DNA of 64,000 bases from Cyanobacteriota bacterium (GCA_019751815.1 JAIEMW010000004.1:353933-417932), one strand, 5' to 3'. Numbered from the stretch's first letter, positions 11,441 through 20,546 are shown. Made by a program: numbers and translations. The notes: generated by a model not told the origin, from the letters alone.

Positions 11441-11474
11441 AAACCCCCTGGAAACAAATTCCAGGGGGTTTTTT
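11441..11474 (+). terminator. Intrinsic terminator after groEL
   Basis: A 12-bp perfect stem (AACCCCCTGGAA / TTCCAGGGGGTT) with loop ACAAA is followed by a run of T. A convergent minus-strand gene starts its stop codon ten bases further on, so the hairpin may also serve that gene. Confidence 0.95.
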
Positions 11475-11483
11475 ACTTGTGTT

Positions 11484-12704
11484 TTAGTGATGTCCGCCAC
11501 CACCGGTATTGGCACTGAAATAAGAGGGGACTTCCATGCGAACCCCACCAGGAGCAGACCAATAGTGAGGCCGGCCATGGCCAAACCCTTGACCCACACC
11601 CGATGATAACCAGATCGGTTTTTGATCCTGCAGCGTAACCCCTTTGGTCCGACGCAGGCTGGGGAATACATTGCTGATGATATGGTTAATCCCTTTGGCA
11701 AGAGGCATTCCAATGAGGGCTGCGGCAATAAGATAGCCAAAAATAGGGTTGGCCCATCGTGTGGCACGAATATAACCTGTTTGGGAGTTATCCAAGAAGA
11801 CACGAAACTTTTGCAGCGCCTTGGTTGCCGCTTCAGAAGACTGTGCCTTAACGATATTGTCCCAGGTCTTCGGATCAATTGCCCGGTGCCCTTCGTGAGA
11901 ATTGAGCCGCCGGTGGATAATTTGGAGCAGTTGATCGGCTTTTTTACGCAAATCATTGCGGGCCCTATGCTCTAACCCGTCATCCAGACGGACCGCATTG
12001 AGATAACGAGCCAGCTCCTTCTCCAAACGCTGGAAGCGCTGGGCCAGGATCTTCACTTGAGGGTTTTTCGACCCATTTCCAGATTGATAAATAATTTGGT
12101 ATAAGCTGGGCGCTTTTAGCTTACGCGGTGTTTTCCCTTTAACGGCTTTGGCCACCGGTGTACACGCCTGTCGCAGGCCCTTGAGTTGGGCTTGCATCTC
12201 TTTCAGTTCAGAGTCCACCGCTTCCATCGTATAGCCCAAACCCATCAAGATACCCAGGTAGCCGGTGGACAGGATGGAGGCAGTGGTCACAATGGACTTT
12301 ATTTTTTCCAGCGCATTCGGCTCTTTTCCGGCCTCGTAGGCCGCAGTTGCAACACCCAGTAAGGGAAACACCCCTTTGGTATAAGTAACTAAGGGATAAA
12401 TCAGAGAAGATTCTAAGAATAAGCGCAGTGGACGGCCAGGTTCCCCGTCAATCGCGGCTTTTTCTTCTCCGTACTTGTAAATCAATCCCAGCATGGCAAT
12501 GGCTGCCAGTGGCATATGTCGCAGCTTAATTTCTAGAGCCTTTTCCACCCCCAGCACTTCAGAAGGTGCCGCAAAAAAGCTGTAACTGGCACGGCCAATG
12601 CCTTGAACAGCACGGGTGACCCATCGCCGGCGCACACCCTCTTCGGCAGGTTTTATTGAACTCTTAACCGCTGTCTGCACTCCCGGCTTAATCGGGCTTG
12701 GCAT
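11484..12704 (-). CDS. Unknown protein with membrane segments and a helical middle
   Basis: I do not recognise a family. The 406 residues have a basic N-terminus (VRRRWVTRAVQ). Hydrophobic spans lie near 55-80 (HMPLAAIAMLGLIYKY), 95-125 and 140-165, with another near 320-345 (NPIFGYLIAAALIGMPLAKG). Between them, ~170-300 is a charged helical region rich in Leu, Lys and Gln that could form a coiled coil. The C-terminus is Gly/His-rich (GGGGHH). It is convergent with groEL. Its 5' leader contains a hairpin (GGTTAAAAAACC core) also found upstream of the gene at 18542-19243, suggesting shared control. A multi-pass inner-membrane protein is the most that can be inferred. Confidence 0.6.
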   Translation of the reverse strand: MPSPIKPGVQTAVKSSIKPAEEGVRRRWVTRAVQGIGRASYSFFAAPSEVLGVEKALEIKLRHMPLAAIAMLGLIYKYGEEKAAIDGEPGRPLRLFLESSLIYPLVTYTKGVFPLLGVATAAYEAGKEPNALEKIKSIVTTASILSTGYLGILMGLGYTMEAVDSELKEMQAQLKGLRQACTPVAKAVKGKTPRKLKAPSLYQIIYQSGNGSKNPQVKILAQRFQRLEKELARYLNAVRLDDGLEHRARNDLRKKADQLLQIIHRRLNSHEGHRAIDPKTWDNIVKAQSSEAATKALQKFRVFLDNSQTGYIRATRWANPIFGYLIAAALIGMPLAKGINHIISNVFPSLRRTKGVTLQDQKPIWLSSGVGQGFGHGRPHYWSAPGGVRMEVPSYFSANTGGGGHH

Positions 12705-12740
12705 GAAGAAGTGGTTTCCTCATTCACATGAATAACATCA

Positions 12741-12777
12741 CTGGTTAAAAAACCAGCGGTGTCTAAAAATTGCTATT
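12741..12777 (-). promoter_or_regulatory. Leader hairpin element, copy 1
   Basis: CTGGTT-AAAA-AACCAG (12741-12756) forms a 6-bp hairpin, followed by GTCTAAAAATTGCTA. It lies 37-73 bases upstream of the gene starting at 12704. The same arrangement (GGTTAAAAAACCA, then GTC, A-run, TTGCTA) recurs at 19300-19337 upstream of another unknown gene. Read on the minus strand, a TATAAAAT box lies just before it, so it may sit in the 5' leader. Confidence 0.45.
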
Positions 12778-12785
12778 TTATAGAA

Positions 12786-13766
12786 TCAGGACCGAAACCT
12801 GTCGAGCATTTGGCTTACTCTGGCCAAATAAGGCTGGCAAATATCTGTAATTCCGTTGCGATCTACCGAGCCTTGCCCCTGATAGTAGGCAGAAACCACG
12901 TGCTCCATACTGCCCTGGTATTTATTCATCAAAAAGCTTAAATACCGGGCCATTCCGCTAACATTGTCCAAAGGATCAAAGGGATTTGCCACCCCGAGCC
13001 AACGAGCTGTATCCGGCTTGAGTTGACCCAATCCCATCGCTCCGGCACTAGAAACGGCATCTCGACGAAACGAAGATTCAACGGCAATCATGCTGGCCAT
13101 CAATCGGTAGTCGACCCCGTAGCGATCACTGGCCCATAAAATGGACTGGGCCACTGTTTGTACCTCATACCAAGGCAGCGATTTATTGTAATTGAGAATA
13201 TATTGGGTCAGCGTTGTGAGGTTGCGCTGGACACCCCAAGAGTTGTTGAGAGAAGGCAAGCGAATCGGGTTATACAAGCCAGGCTGAATCACACTGGCAT
13301 AGGCCTGTGGATTCTCTTTAATAGAAATAGTCCCGTTGGCGCTGCGGGTTACGAGAATGGCGGGAATGTTGGGGTTGCGGGGAATTGTCTTTGGAGAAGG
13401 GGGTGGAACCACCACCGCAGGAAGCACTGCCGTTGCAGCCATCACAAAGGCGGGTTCATTTTTTTCAGCGCCAATCCCGTCTATCAGTACAGGTAAGGCT
13501 GCCTTTGTTGATTTTTTGGTCCGCTCTTGCCAAGAGTGAACCTGATACCCCGTTGAGTGCATGCCAGATGAATGCATGCCCGTTGAGCTGATCTCGGTAA
13601 CCCGCTCCCCGTTAACGATCTTGTGATGAATTTCAAATGTCTGCGGAGCAGCAGCATGAACAGAGACGTTCTCTGAAAAAGCGCATAGCAGGCCCAAGGC
13701 TAATAAAAAGCATCTGGCTTTGCGGGTTTTAATGCAGGCTTTAATTACAAAGGGGAATCTCAGCAC
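12786..13766 (-). CDS. Secreted lytic transglycosylase (SLT domain)
   Basis: It probably cleaves the MurNAc-GlcNAc bond of peptidoglycan in the periplasm. A signal peptide ends near SVHA-AAPQ. A Ser/Thr/Pro-rich linker contains the small repeat GMHSSGMHSTG. The C-terminal ~130 residues form the SLT/lysozyme-like domain: ASMIAVESSFRRDAVSSAGAMGLGQ includes the catalytic glutamate of the ES motif and the GxMGLGQ motif, then KPDTARWLG and AYYQGQGSV. I chose the GTG at 13766 because AGGATA lies just before it; a GTG at 13790 adds eight residues. It may assist pilus or flagellum passage through the wall, but context is weak. Confidence 0.85.
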   Translation of the reverse strand: MLRFPFVIKACIKTRKARCFLLALGLLCAFSENVSVHAAAPQTFEIHHKIVNGERVTEISSTGMHSSGMHSTGYQVHSWQERTKKSTKAALPVLIDGIGAEKNEPAFVMAATAVLPAVVVPPPSPKTIPRNPNIPAILVTRSANGTISIKENPQAYASVIQPGLYNPIRLPSLNNSWGVQRNLTTLTQYILNYNKSLPWYEVQTVAQSILWASDRYGVDYRLMASMIAVESSFRRDAVSSAGAMGLGQLKPDTARWLGVANPFDPLDNVSGMARYLSFLMNKYQGSMEHVVSAYYQGQGSVDRNGITDICQPYLARVSQMLDRFRS

Positions 13767-13919
13767 GCTACTTATCCTGTTCAACAACACCCAAATTGTA
13801 ACAACATTTTAACACACGACTCAACACACCATCACGGTCAAAGCTCAGCAGCCTTCTGGAGACTCTCATTGTTATACCCAGTTGGCCTACTTTTTTAACG
13901 ACAAAAAATGAGTGCCTTA

Positions 13920-14690
13920 TTATGCTCCTAGAAGAGGCAGTAAGCGCTGCAAATCTTCTGGCGTATCAATCCCCATGGACTCTCCGACCACACATTTGGC
14001 GTAAATCGACAGTCCAATCTCAAATGCGCGGAGCTGTTCCAGGCTTTCTAGTTTCTCCAAAGCACAGGGAGGTGTTGCGGTCATCGCCGCCAAGGCCTCA
14101 CGACGGTATAAATAGAGGCCCAAGTGACGGTACGTATGCTCAGCTGAAAACCCTTGGCCTACCCCCTGGACTGCACTTTGACTGCGGTCATATGGAAACG
14201 CGGCCCGAGAAAAGTACAATGCCTTTCCCGTCGAGGTTAATACGGCTTTCACCACGTTGGGGTTATGCCAGTCCGTGGGGTCAGACATTTGATTGACCAC
14301 GGTGTAGATATCTCCCTGGGGTTGTTCTGCACTGAGATCCAAGACACTTTCCAGGTGGGACGAGCGCATTTGAGGCTCATCACCTTGTAGATTCAGGATT
14401 AACCCGTGCTGTGGATAGTGCTGAGCCACTTCCCAAACCCGATCGGTCCCAGTAGCGTGAGCGGGATCAGTCATCATCACCGTTGCACCAAAATCACGGG
14501 CAACCGATTCAATGCGTTCATCATCGGTGGCAATCACCACCGCATCCAAACGAGCAACCTCACTGGCACACTCCCACACCCGTTGGATCATCGGTTTGCC
14601 AGCAATATCAACCAGCGGTTTACCTGGAAAACGCTGAGAAGCGAAACGAGCCGGAATAACACACAGAACGGAAGGTGATAGTTGTGACAT
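13920..14690 (-). CDS. kdsB: 3-deoxy-manno-octulosonate cytidylyltransferase (CMP-KDO synthetase)
   Basis: KdsB activates KDO with CTP for attachment to lipid A. The 256-residue protein starts with the nucleotidyltransferase motif VIPARFASQRFPGKPLVDIAGKPMI. VVIATDDERI and LQGDEPQ (metal and CTP contacts) follow, then YFSRAAFPYDR and the C-terminal LESLEQLRAFEIG and GIDTPEDL. All are typical KdsB signatures. It lies 31 bases after the beta-propeller gene on the same strand and implies that the organism makes KDO-containing LPS, in line with the lpx genes near 54-58 kb. Confidence 0.95.
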   Translation of the reverse strand: MSQLSPSVLCVIPARFASQRFPGKPLVDIAGKPMIQRVWECASEVARLDAVVIATDDERIESVARDFGATVMMTDPAHATGTDRVWEVAQHYPQHGLILNLQGDEPQMRSSHLESVLDLSAEQPQGDIYTVVNQMSDPTDWHNPNVVKAVLTSTGKALYFSRAAFPYDRSQSAVQGVGQGFSAEHTYRHLGLYLYRREALAAMTATPPCALEKLESLEQLRAFEIGLSIYAKCVVGESMGIDTPEDLQRLLPLLGA

Positions 14691-14721
14691 AGACAGCAGT
14701 TCTCTCTTTTCTCTTTTTTAT

Positions 14722-15906
14722 TTAGTGATGTTGTTTTAAGGGAACCGTTGCGACTGAGTCTGCCATTTTCAAGCTATAGACCCAGCCGGTTCTGGTACCA
14801 AACAGCCATTGGTGTGGTTCTATCTGGGCGGTGAGTCCCGCTGGTACCGATTTCATCTCATGCTTCCACAAGATTTGTCCAGAATCTGCTTGCATACCAA
14901 CCAACACACCGGCACTTTGCAACACCAGCAAGGTTTGCCCGTCCAACTTGGGTGAAGACAGAATGGGGCTGTCCAGCCAAACCGACCAAAGCTCTGTGCC
15001 GTCTTGGCGTTTCACCGCGGTGAGGCGGCCTTTGGAATCGCCCAGCCAAACGGTATTGCCGTTGACCATCGGGGAACTATAAAGTGGGGCCCCCAATCGA
15101 CTGGTGAAGCTCCAGCGCAAGGAACCGTCTTGGCGGTTGAGAACGTAGAGTGTACCGACCGTGGTCGGAACGTAGACATCTTGATCCTGAATAACAGGAG
15201 CCGCCACAATATTGCCTTGTGCAGTATAAACCCACTCCAACGCCCCATCAGTCAAAGAAAGCCGGTAACACCGACCGTTTAGATCAGCAATAAATAAGGC
15301 GTCTGAGGTGAGCACCGGATCGGCTTCAATCGCCGCAGCTTGCTGTGTCTGAAACTGCCAGTACTGCTGGCCACTCACTTCGTCTAAGGCAGACACAAGC
15401 CCGTTTCTGGCGACAGCAAAAATATAGCCATCCGCTCCGACCAGACGAATGGGGGTGCCTTGGCTCAAACGCTTAGACCAATTTACCTTACCTGTTTGCG
15501 CGTCCAACGCGACCAATAAGCCTTTTTCTGTCCCCACAATCACCAATTGATGATTCCAGACAGGTGTAATTTTGTTGAGCGGTTCTCCAACCGTGGTTTC
15601 CCAAAGCAATTGCCCGGTTTGACGGTTTAACCCATAAACGGTCCCCTCGGTTCCTACGACCACCGCCATCTGATGATGCCACACCACTTGGGCTTCGATG
15701 GGTTGAGGCAGCCGAACCTTCCAGAGAATAGACGGCGATGCCTGAGTCCACGCGGTAGAGACCACAGTTTGGGGTTTTTGTCTGGATTTACCAAAAGCGG
15801 TCATACTAGACCCCAGCAGGCTCAGGGCAAGAAGAGCGCTCAGCAAGAGCGAGAAACAGTCCTTGGTTTTAAGGCCAGCAAAAAGTGAAATAAAAGCCAT
15901 TGTCAT
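14722..15906 (-). CDS. PQQ-type beta-propeller protein (BamB-like)
   Basis: Repeated blades with the pattern V-D/N-x-TGxLxW are visible (LNRQTGQLLWETTVG, LDAQTGKVNWSKRL, LNRQDGSLRWSFTS, VKRQDGTELWSVWL, MQADSGQILWKHEM), about six to eight in all. The family includes BamB of the outer-membrane protein assembly machine and other periplasmic scaffolds. The start at 15906 (or 15900) gives an N-terminal hydrophobic signal (SLLLSALLALSLLGSSMTAFG) without a lipobox cysteine, so it is exported but probably not a lipoprotein. A longer open frame reaching 16041 would overlap murQ and is unlikely. It is probably co-transcribed with kdsB. Confidence 0.75.
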   Translation of the reverse strand: MTMAFISLFAGLKTKDCFSLLLSALLALSLLGSSMTAFGKSRQKPQTVVSTAWTQASPSILWKVRLPQPIEAQVVWHHQMAVVVGTEGTVYGLNRQTGQLLWETTVGEPLNKITPVWNHQLVIVGTEKGLLVALDAQTGKVNWSKRLSQGTPIRLVGADGYIFAVARNGLVSALDEVSGQQYWQFQTQQAAAIEADPVLTSDALFIADLNGRCYRLSLTDGALEWVYTAQGNIVAAPVIQDQDVYVPTTVGTLYVLNRQDGSLRWSFTSRLGAPLYSSPMVNGNTVWLGDSKGRLTAVKRQDGTELWSVWLDSPILSSPKLDGQTLLVLQSAGVLVGMQADSGQILWKHEMKSVPAGLTAQIEPHQWLFGTRTGWVYSLKMADSVATVPLKQHH

Positions 15907-15997
15907 CCAGCGCTTGTCCGAATTAAAGTGAGATACTGCCAACGATTTTACTTGAAACTGAATAAAAACACCTGAAAAAAGCGAAAATAAACATACT

Positions 15998-16915
15998 ATG
16001 ACCAAACCCAACCCCGTGCACCTGGTTCCCACAGAGGCCATTAACCCGAACTCACAGACGATTGATCTGATGAGTACTCACGAGATTCTGTCCTGTATCA
16101 ACCAAGAAGATGCCAAAATCAGCGCCGTCGTCGCCAACGCCATCCCTTCGATTGTGCCTGTTGTGGATGCGATCAAAACTGCGTTTGCGGCAGATTCACG
16201 GTTGTTTTACGTCGGTGCTGGCACCAGTGGCAGGCTTGGTGTGCTAGATGCATCAGAGTGTCCCCCCACTTTCGGTGTCCCAGACCATTGGGTGGTTGGT
16301 ATTATCGCAGGTGGGGACCATGCCCTACGCTATGCGGTAGAAGGAGCCGAAGACGATTCCTTCCAAGGGGAAAAAGACATTTCTGCGTATCAAATAACCG
16401 CAGGTGATGTGGTTGTTGGCCTGTCTGCAAGCGGAGGAGCCCCCTACGTTCAAGGAGCTCTCAGCCATGCCAAAGCTTTGGGTGCTGTAACCGCATGTAT
16501 CACGTGTGTCAGTCCCTCTGCAATTACTGAGCTAGTAAAGTATCCCATCGTGCTCCCTGTGGGGCCTGAGGTGATTGCTGGTTCTAGCAGGCTCAAAGCG
16601 GGCACAGCCCAAAAAATGGTGCTAAATATGCTCAGCACTGCGGCTATGATCCAATCGGGAAGGACCTATGAAAACATCATGATTGACGTTCGCCCGACCA
16701 ACCGTAAACTTCGACAGCGAGCGCTCGCTATTGTCATGAAATTAGCAGCTCTGTCTGAGACAGCAGCAGAGACTGTATTGCAGGAGAGCCATTGGGCGGT
16801 TAAACCCGCGGTATTAATGGGGCGGTTTAATCTCTGCCTGACTGAGGCTGAGGAAATTTTGGCTCGGCATGATGGTAAGTTACGGGGTGCCTTGCTAGAA
16901 TATCAGAGCAAATGA
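15998..16915 (+). CDS. murQ: N-acetylmuramic acid 6-phosphate etherase
   Basis: MurQ cleaves the lactyl ether of MurNAc-6-phosphate to give GlcNAc-6-phosphate in cell-wall recycling. The 305-residue protein has the family signature FYVGAGTSGRLGVLDASECPPTFG near 69-92, the SIS-fold VVVGLSASGGAPYVQGAL, and GSSRLKAGTAQKMVLNMLST. Length and motifs are normal. It is divergent from the propeller gene over a 91-base gap and 33 bases before the acyl-CoA synthetase, so those two may be co-transcribed. No MurP or AnmK partner is present in the window. Confidence 0.95.
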   Translation: MTKPNPVHLVPTEAINPNSQTIDLMSTHEILSCINQEDAKISAVVANAIPSIVPVVDAIKTAFAADSRLFYVGAGTSGRLGVLDASECPPTFGVPDHWVVGIIAGGDHALRYAVEGAEDDSFQGEKDISAYQITAGDVVVGLSASGGAPYVQGALSHAKALGAVTACITCVSPSAITELVKYPIVLPVGPEVIAGSSRLKAGTAQKMVLNMLSTAAMIQSGRTYENIMIDVRPTNRKLRQRALAIVMKLAALSETAAETVLQESHWAVKPAVLMGRFNLCLTEAEEILARHDGKLRGALLEYQSK

Positions 16916-16948
16916 ATCTGCGAAAGTAATGAGAGGGCTTGAATTACT

Positions 16949-18514
16949 ATGAATTGGACCGATCGCTACACCCACTTATGGGATCTCTTGGCAAATAGTA
17001 CTTCATCACTATCTGATAGGACTGCAATCGTTGAGAACGGACTCAGATGGTCATATCAAACACTGTATCAACAGGCCTCTCAATTGGCTTTAGTCCTGCA
17101 AGAAAAAGGTGTTCAGCCCCAGGATAAGGTTGCACTGTTTCTCAGCAACCAAAAAGAATTTGTGGTCAGCTTTATGGCCATTCTCAAAATTGGCGCCGTG
17201 GTTGTTCCCATCAATATTCAGCAAGCCCCGGATGACATTGGCTACGTCCTACTCAACTCTGGGAGTCGGCTGTTAATTACCAGTGAAAGTTTTGCGCCTG
17301 CGTTTGACGGCAAACCCATCCCAATGCTCATTGCCAACCAAGCGATTCGCAATGAGCATTCTTGGGAAGCAGCCCTTGAGGCCGTCCCTGTAGAAAAAGC
17401 TCTAAACACCCCCCCTGCTGACCGTGATCCTGCAGAACTGGCTGTGCTGATCTATACAACAGGAACAACTGGCAAACCAAAGGGCGTGATGCTGAGCGAG
17501 AATAACCTGCTGCATAACATGGCGGGTTTTGATCCCATTTTCCAGTTCAGTCACGAGGACCGAATGCTACTGGCACTCCCATTGTTCCATGCCTACGGCC
17601 TGATTATTGGTTTATATGGCCTGGGAATTGGCGCACAGATTTCGCTGGTGCCCAAATTCGCACCCAAATCCCTGATTGAAACGCTGATTCAAGAAAAAAT
17701 CACCATTGTGCCGCTTGTGCCTACACTCTACGGACTCTTGCTGGAGCAAGCCAAAAAGATTGGCCCTGCCGCCTTTAGTTCCATTCGTTATTTCATCTCG
17801 GGAGGGGCATCACTCCCGCCAGCCCTGCTAAAAGACGTTGAAAGCACACTGAATGTGATTGTGCTGGAAGGTTACGGGATGACAGAAACCTCACCTGTAC
17901 TGGCCGTCAACCGACCGGATGAAGGCAGTATCCCCCGTTCTGTCGGGAAACCTCTTCCCAATGTAGAAATTGCATTATTTCAAGACTCTGGGGAACGTAT
18001 CTTCCCGCAACCAGGCCAGGAATCTCCCGAAGGGGAAATTTTAGCCAGAGGCCCCAATGTGATGCTGGGCTATTACGGCCTGCCGGAAGAAACTCAAAAG
18101 ACGATTACACATGATGGTTGGCTCTCCACGGGTGATTTAGGACGCTTTGACGCCGAAGGTCATCTCTACATCTCCGGCGGCCGCAAGAAAGATCTGATTA
18201 TCAAAGCGGGAGAAAATATTGCCCCCGTCCGCATTGAGCAAACATTATACGCCCACCCAGATATTCTCGAGGCCTGCGTGCTAGGGATCCCGGACACGAA
18301 ACTGGGGGAAAAAATTCTGGCCTGCGTGATTTTAAAGCCTGAAACGTCTTTAACAGAACAGGCGCTGAAAAAACACTGCCGAGAAGATTTACCGGCCTTA
18401 TTAGTGCCAGATGAAGTCTGCTTTATGGAGAGCTTTCCCAAGCACCCCTCGGGAAAAATCCTGAAACATATACTCAAGAGTCAGTTGCTAGAAGCAACGC
18501 CAGCGTCTAATTAA
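16949..18514 (+). CDS. Acyl-CoA synthetase (AMP-forming, FadD-like)
   Basis: This adenylate-forming enzyme couples a carboxylic acid to CoA via an acyl-AMP. The P-loop IYTTGTTGKPKG lies near 168-179, the ATP-binding YGMTETSPV near 310, and TGDLGRFDAEGHLYISGGRKKDLI near 395-418. The C-terminal lid ends with the catalytic lysine motif HPSGKILKH. The 521-residue size fits medium- or long-chain fatty acid CoA ligases. The substrate cannot be told from sequence. It could supply CoA esters to the enzymes at 28-36 kb, but is 10 kb away. GAGAGG lies before the ATG. It ends at a hairpin shared with the convergent gene. Confidence 0.88.
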   Translation: MNWTDRYTHLWDLLANSTSSLSDRTAIVENGLRWSYQTLYQQASQLALVLQEKGVQPQDKVALFLSNQKEFVVSFMAILKIGAVVVPINIQQAPDDIGYVLLNSGSRLLITSESFAPAFDGKPIPMLIANQAIRNEHSWEAALEAVPVEKALNTPPADRDPAELAVLIYTTGTTGKPKGVMLSENNLLHNMAGFDPIFQFSHEDRMLLALPLFHAYGLIIGLYGLGIGAQISLVPKFAPKSLIETLIQEKITIVPLVPTLYGLLLEQAKKIGPAAFSSIRYFISGGASLPPALLKDVESTLNVIVLEGYGMTETSPVLAVNRPDEGSIPRSVGKPLPNVEIALFQDSGERIFPQPGQESPEGEILARGPNVMLGYYGLPEETQKTITHDGWLSTGDLGRFDAEGHLYISGGRKKDLIIKAGENIAPVRIEQTLYAHPDILEACVLGIPDTKLGEKILACVILKPETSLTEQALKKHCREDLPALLVPDEVCFMESFPKHPSGKILKHILKSQLLEATPASN

Positions 18515-18546
18515 TACCCGTTAAACATCCTAATCCGGGTATTAAT
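18510..18546. terminator. Shared hairpin between convergent genes
   Basis: ATTAATACCCG and CGGGTATTAAT form an 11-bp perfect stem with a 15-base loop. The stem overlaps the stop codons of both the acyl-CoA synthetase and the gene on the opposite strand. There is no strong T-run, so termination efficiency is uncertain. Confidence 0.65.
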
Positions 18547-19243
18547 CCCTGTATTCGAGCAACCAGTCGAGAAACTGCTTTGCCATGGGTTCTAAATTAT
18601 CTGGGAAGGCCTTGATGATGTTACCCTTGCTGTGTTGCAAGGCAAACCGTAAGATTCGAGATTGTTTAACGGCATCTTTCAACCGTTGTGCCATTTTATC
18701 TGGGCTGATCAAATACTGATCGACGTCCAGACGCTTTAATTCAGCCTCCCACTCGGGATGTTGCTTGAGAAGGTCAGTCACCAAGGCCCCGAGTTTTTGA
18801 CCAAACTCGTCGCTATAGGCTTGTGGCATTTTTGGGGCCGATTTTTCAGCCTGTTTCGTTTCAGCTTGTTTAATTTCAACTGGTTTACTGGCCGGGTTTT
18901 TTGTCGGCGTTGCCTCCGGCATATTCTCTGTAAAAGGGTTGATATTACTGATACTGGGGGGTTCAATAGAGACGCTGGCAGGAGAAGCACTGGCAGTCTT
19001 GCCTAGTGGATTACCTGTCGAATTATTGACAGCTGGCTGAACAGGGCTATTCGGCACAACGGGCACAGGGATATATTGAATGACAGGCTGTTGGGGATAA
19101 TACGGTATAGAAGCGGAAGGCATCGAAAAATACGGCCCTGCCTGTCCAGGCGTTTGCGGCAGTGGTGGCGCTATCCATGTAGATCGATAATTCTGTGGAT
19201 AGCTATTGGGAGCCCAGTTTGTCACATTCCAATTCATCGCCAT
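18542..19243 (-). CDS. Unknown protein, Pro-rich N-half and helical C-half
   Basis: I recognise no family. The 233 residues start with a Tyr/Pro/Ser-rich segment (PYYPQQPVIQYIPVPVVPNSP) up to about 110, apparently disordered. A Lys/Glu stretch follows (KPVEIKQAETKQAEK). The compact C-terminal domain (~145-233) has helices with EFGQKLGALVTDLLKQHPEWEAELKRL and ends FLDWLLEYRD. No signal peptide or membrane segment is visible, so it is probably cytoplasmic. Its leader carries the GGTTAAAAAACC hairpin seen also before the gene at 11484-12704. Function unknown. Confidence 0.6.
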   Translation of the reverse strand: MAMNWNVTNWAPNSYPQNYRSTWIAPPLPQTPGQAGPYFSMPSASIPYYPQQPVIQYIPVPVVPNSPVQPAVNNSTGNPLGKTASASPASVSIEPPSISNINPFTENMPEATPTKNPASKPVEIKQAETKQAEKSAPKMPQAYSDEFGQKLGALVTDLLKQHPEWEAELKRLDVDQYLISPDKMAQRLKDAVKQSRILRFALQHSKGNIIKAFPDNLEPMAKQFLDWLLEYRD

Positions 19244-19299
19244 AATGGGGTCGCCGTTTTCCTGTGCCTAGTTACGTGATGCTTTATTACGTGGTGTTC

Positions 19300-19337
19300 T
19301 GTGGGTTAAAAAACCACTGCAGTCAAAAAGTTGCTAG
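19300..19337 (-). promoter_or_regulatory. Leader hairpin element, copy 2
   Basis: GTGGGTTAAAAAACCAC is a near-palindrome, followed by TGCAGTCAAAAAGTTGCTA. It lies about 57-94 bases upstream of the gene starting at 19243 and matches copy 1 at 12741-12777 in both the hairpin and the flanking GTC/A-run/TTGCTA segment. Confidence 0.45.
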
Positions 19338-19344
19338 CGTTGGG

Positions 19345-19378
19345 ATTATGCCAAAGCCTAAATTATGCCAAAGTCTAG
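19345..19378. repeat. 17-bp imperfect tandem repeat
   Basis: ATTATGCCAAAGCCTAA (19345-19361) is followed directly by ATTATGCCAAAGTCTAG (19362-19378), two mismatches. It ends 19 bases beyond the stop codon of the minus-strand gene at 19398-20546. Confidence 0.9.
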
Positions 19379-19397
19379 GACACACATCGTGCTCACG

Positions 19398-20546
19398 CTA
19401 AAGCGCAAACGGGGATTGCTCATTCTGCCGGCGCCTAAAAGCGCGGTCTTGCTCGAGGCTGTGCATGGCCTGCTCTTTCAACTGTCTGGCCGCCGTTCTC
19501 AGGCCATCGTTCATTGGGACAGCTTGACCAACCGCATGCTTGAGAATATGCTCCCAGGCGCGATCGAGATCTTTTTCAAGCCCTTTTGGGGCATTTTGCG
19601 GGACAGTATCCTTGGCCCTTGTCTCAAAGCGCTGCCATTTTTGGGAGAGTCGTGTTTTAAAATCACCCTCTTGCCTATCTATGGGGGGAGAAGGGAATAC
19701 TTCTTGCTTGAGTGGGGCACCTGCAAGCGGGCCAACCGGCTGAGGACGGTACCATTTGGGTGCATGGGATACACTGTCCACTGAGTCCGCTCGGGCTTTT
19801 GAGCCTTTGGCCGGCACTTTCAACTGATGGAGTTTCAGCCCGTCGACCATTTTTTTGAGTGTTTGCACCGGGGCGGTCAAACTGGGAGGGGCATGCTTGT
19901 AGCGCTCAAAAGACTGGCTGGCAACCCTAGCAAGGGCCGCATCAGTTTCAATATCAGCCTCTGGCGCAATATCAGTCTCTGGCGGCTGATGAACGGGTAT
20001 AACTTCTGGTAGTTCCTCTGTCACAGGGGCAGCTTCTTGTGCGAAGATAGGTGGTACCAAGCGCCCACTTGTACGCAATGGTTTGCGAGGTGGCTTGAGT
20101 GAAATGCCCAAGACTTCGGGGGCCTGAGGGGTGGCCAGTGGCAAAGGGGGCTCATTGAAATCAGAGGCATGGAAATCCAGCCCATCGGGAAACTCTGTTG
20201 AGTTTACGCTTTGTTCTTTTTGCATACTCACTTTTTGTTTCAGCACAGAGGCAAAGCGAGAACCGGGCAGTGTGCCCGACTCCGGATCTTCCGCAGCTTG
20301 TGAGGGTTCTGCTTCCAATTCTCCGCGAACCTCTTCCAAACTCGCGCCCGTTAAAACGCGGTCTCTCACTTGGCGAAAAAACTGCAAATCACGCTCATCA
20401 AACTGTAAATCCCCTTTAAACGAGAGGAAGCCATGCGCGTCATAAGCCCCTGAGGGCCGCTTGAAAAACTGCGAGAGCCGAACCAGAACGGTTTCTGACA
20501 TATTCAGCTGTGTGGCTGCCTGACCCAGGTCAAAACAGTAATCCAT
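19398..20546 (-). CDS. Unknown protein with a MerR-like N-terminal helix-turn-helix
   Basis: The first ~75 residues (DLGQAATQLNMSETVLVRLSQFF, FDERDLQFFRQVRDRVLTGASLEEVRGEL) resemble the helix-turn-helix and following helices of MerR-type domains, suggesting DNA binding. The middle (~80-250) is Pro/Glu/Ala-rich and acidic. The C-terminus contains helical, charged stretches (WQRFETRAKDTVP, RTAARQLKEQAMHSLEQDRAFRRR). I chose the ATG at 20546 (382 aa), preceded by AAAGAG; a longer frame to 20654 has no start signal. It is the last of a set of minus-strand unknown genes. A regulator or nucleoid-associated role is possible but unproven. Confidence 0.6.
   Translation of the reverse strand: MDYCFDLGQAATQLNMSETVLVRLSQFFKRPSGAYDAHGFLSFKGDLQFDERDLQFFRQVRDRVLTGASLEEVRGELEAEPSQAAEDPESGTLPGSRFASVLKQKVSMQKEQSVNSTEFPDGLDFHASDFNEPPLPLATPQAPEVLGISLKPPRKPLRTSGRLVPPIFAQEAAPVTEELPEVIPVHQPPETDIAPEADIETDAALARVASQSFERYKHAPPSLTAPVQTLKKMVDGLKLHQLKVPAKGSKARADSVDSVSHAPKWYRPQPVGPLAGAPLKQEVFPSPPIDRQEGDFKTRLSQKWQRFETRAKDTVPQNAPKGLEKDLDRAWEHILKHAVGQAVPMNDGLRTAARQLKEQAMHSLEQDRAFRRRQNEQSPFAL

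Noticed and set aside
15907..16041. Longer start for the beta-propeller gene
   Set aside because: It would overlap the murQ start, and the shorter start yields a proper signal sequence.
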